NCBI GenBank assembly: GCA_903904635.1
Contig: CAIVDH010000428.1
Location: forward strand, 1 to 7,030
Direction of reading: 5' to 3'
DNA: 7,030 nucleotides
Origin: an uncultured Burkholderiales bacterium
GTDB taxonomy: Bacteria > Pseudomonadota > Gammaproteobacteria > Burkholderiales > Burkholderiaceae_D
In this document: positions 6,550 through 7,030 of the stretch, piece by piece
Numbering within the stretch: the first letter of the stretch is position 1
Layout of the letters: every line of letters begins with the position of its first letter
Program-made: the position numbers and the translations under genes
The notes under the pieces: generated by a model
Told to the model about the DNA's origin: nothing
The model's input: the letters and a program-made list of their open reading frames with translations, nothing else
The model's database searches: none

Positions 6550-7030
6550 ATAGCTACTGATAAGTCGCACCGTATCAACGGTGAAATAACTGCCCCCCAG
6601 TTGCGCCTAGCCGGCGTGGAAAATGAACCCTTAGGTATCGTCAGTCTCGCCGACGCTTTTCGTTTAGCTGAAGAAGCTAACGTTGATCTGGTCGAGATCG
6701 CTCCTACTGCTGAGCCACCTGTCTGTCGTTTGATGGACTACGGCAAGTTCAAATACCAGGAACAAAAGAAGGCGCACGAGGCTAAGCTTAAGCAAAAAAT
6801 CGTATTGGTGAAGGAAGTTAAATTCCGTCCTGGTACTGATGACGGCGACTACAACATCAAGCTGCGTAATCTGATCAAATTTCTTGATGATGGCGACAAA
6901 ACCAAGATTACGTTACGTTTCCGTGGTCGTGAGATGGCCCATCAGGAATTCGGTATGCGAGTACTTGAGAGACTGAAAGTGGATCTTGAGCCTTTTGGCC
7001 AGATTGAACAGTTTCCAAAAATGGAAGGTC
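6550..7030 (+). CDS. infC: Translation initiation factor IF-3, 3' end cut by window, AUA start
   Basis: IF-3 binds the 30S subunit, prevents premature 50S joining and checks start codons and initiator tRNA. Visible are 160 codons (E. coli IF-3 has 180 residues) before the window edge; the frame is open throughout. The N-terminal domain begins with HRINGEI at 7-13 and includes the family signature [12 protein letters not shown] at 56-67. A Lys-rich linker helix follows to about 90, then the C-terminal domain with [10 protein letters not shown] and FRGREMAH. No ATG, GTG or TTG lies at a suitable place. ATA at 6550, with GAGG eight bases upstream, is the best start and keeps the N-terminus the usual short length; ATT at 6532 is second choice. 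In E. coli the AUU start lets IF-3 repress its own translation, and the same logic probably applies here. It follows thrS by 69 bp and is likely cotranscribed; rpmI and rplT are expected beyond the edge. Confidence 0.94.
   Translation, partial: MATDKSHRINGEITAPQLRLAGVENEPLGIVSLADAFRLAEEANVDLVEIAPTAEPPVCRLMDYGKFKYQEQKKAHEAKLKQKIVLVKEVKFRPGTDDGDYNIKLRNLIKFLDDGDKTKITLRFRGREMAHQEFGMRVLERLKVDLEPFGQIEQFPKMEG

Noticed and set aside
6172..6570. Open frame of 132 codons on the minus strand across the thrS end and infC start
   Set aside because: It is antisense to the thrS anticodon-binding domain and the infC start, with no recognisable domain; treated as chance.
1..7030. Mobile element, prophage, CRISPR array or novel defence system
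   Set aside because: No transposase, integrase, terminal inverted repeats, spaced repeats or unusual gene content; all five protein genes are ordinary chromosomal families, four with clear assignments. The tRNA shows no attachment-site duplication within the window.

Overview
The window looks like chromosomal DNA from a betaproteobacterium, plausibly of the Nitrosomonadales type. This rests on recalled resemblance of the RelA, ThrRS and IF-3 sequences, the thrS-infC gene order and the tRNA-Val sequence; no search was run. The codon use and base composition are moderate and even, and no insertion sequence, phage gene or CRISPR array is visible. It is a core-genome segment.

Layout. A 3-hydroxybutyrate dehydrogenase (bdhA, 133-927) lies on the minus strand. 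Facing away from it across a region of about 100 bp is a plus-strand pair: an alpha/beta-fold hydrolase (1031-1897) and, 2 bp after its stop, a RelA-type (p)ppGpp synthetase homologue (1900-4149). A gap of 158 bp follows, holding a hairpin and a near-perfect -10 box. Next comes tRNA-Val(GAC) (4308-4384), then a structured leader of 188 bp with a strong intrinsic terminator. After that is thrS (4573-6480), and after a 69-bp spacer infC, which runs off the right edge and appears to start at an AUA codon.

How the genes fit together. bdhA belongs to polyhydroxybutyrate/ketone-body metabolism and is a separate unit. From relA rightwards the theme is translation and amino-acid supply: a stringent-response protein, a valine tRNA, threonyl-tRNA synthetase and initiation factor 3. 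RelA and ThrRS both carry a TGS domain. thrS and infC head the widely conserved thrS-infC-rpmI-rplT block.

Most notable points. (1) The RelA homologue has lost the hydrolase HD pair, as RelA proteins do, but it also has Gly at position 275. The catalytic metal-binding Asp (E. coli D275) is expected there, with no alignment gap from that position to the catalytic Glu335. It may therefore be a synthetase-dead pseudoenzyme, or a lineage variant with altered chemistry. (2) The thrS leader has an exact 9-nt repeat, one copy of which is part of the terminator hairpin, plus an upstream segment complementary to both. This has the architecture of a transcription attenuator. (3) infC has a rare initiation codon, a parallel to the AUU start behind IF-3 autoregulation in E. 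coli.
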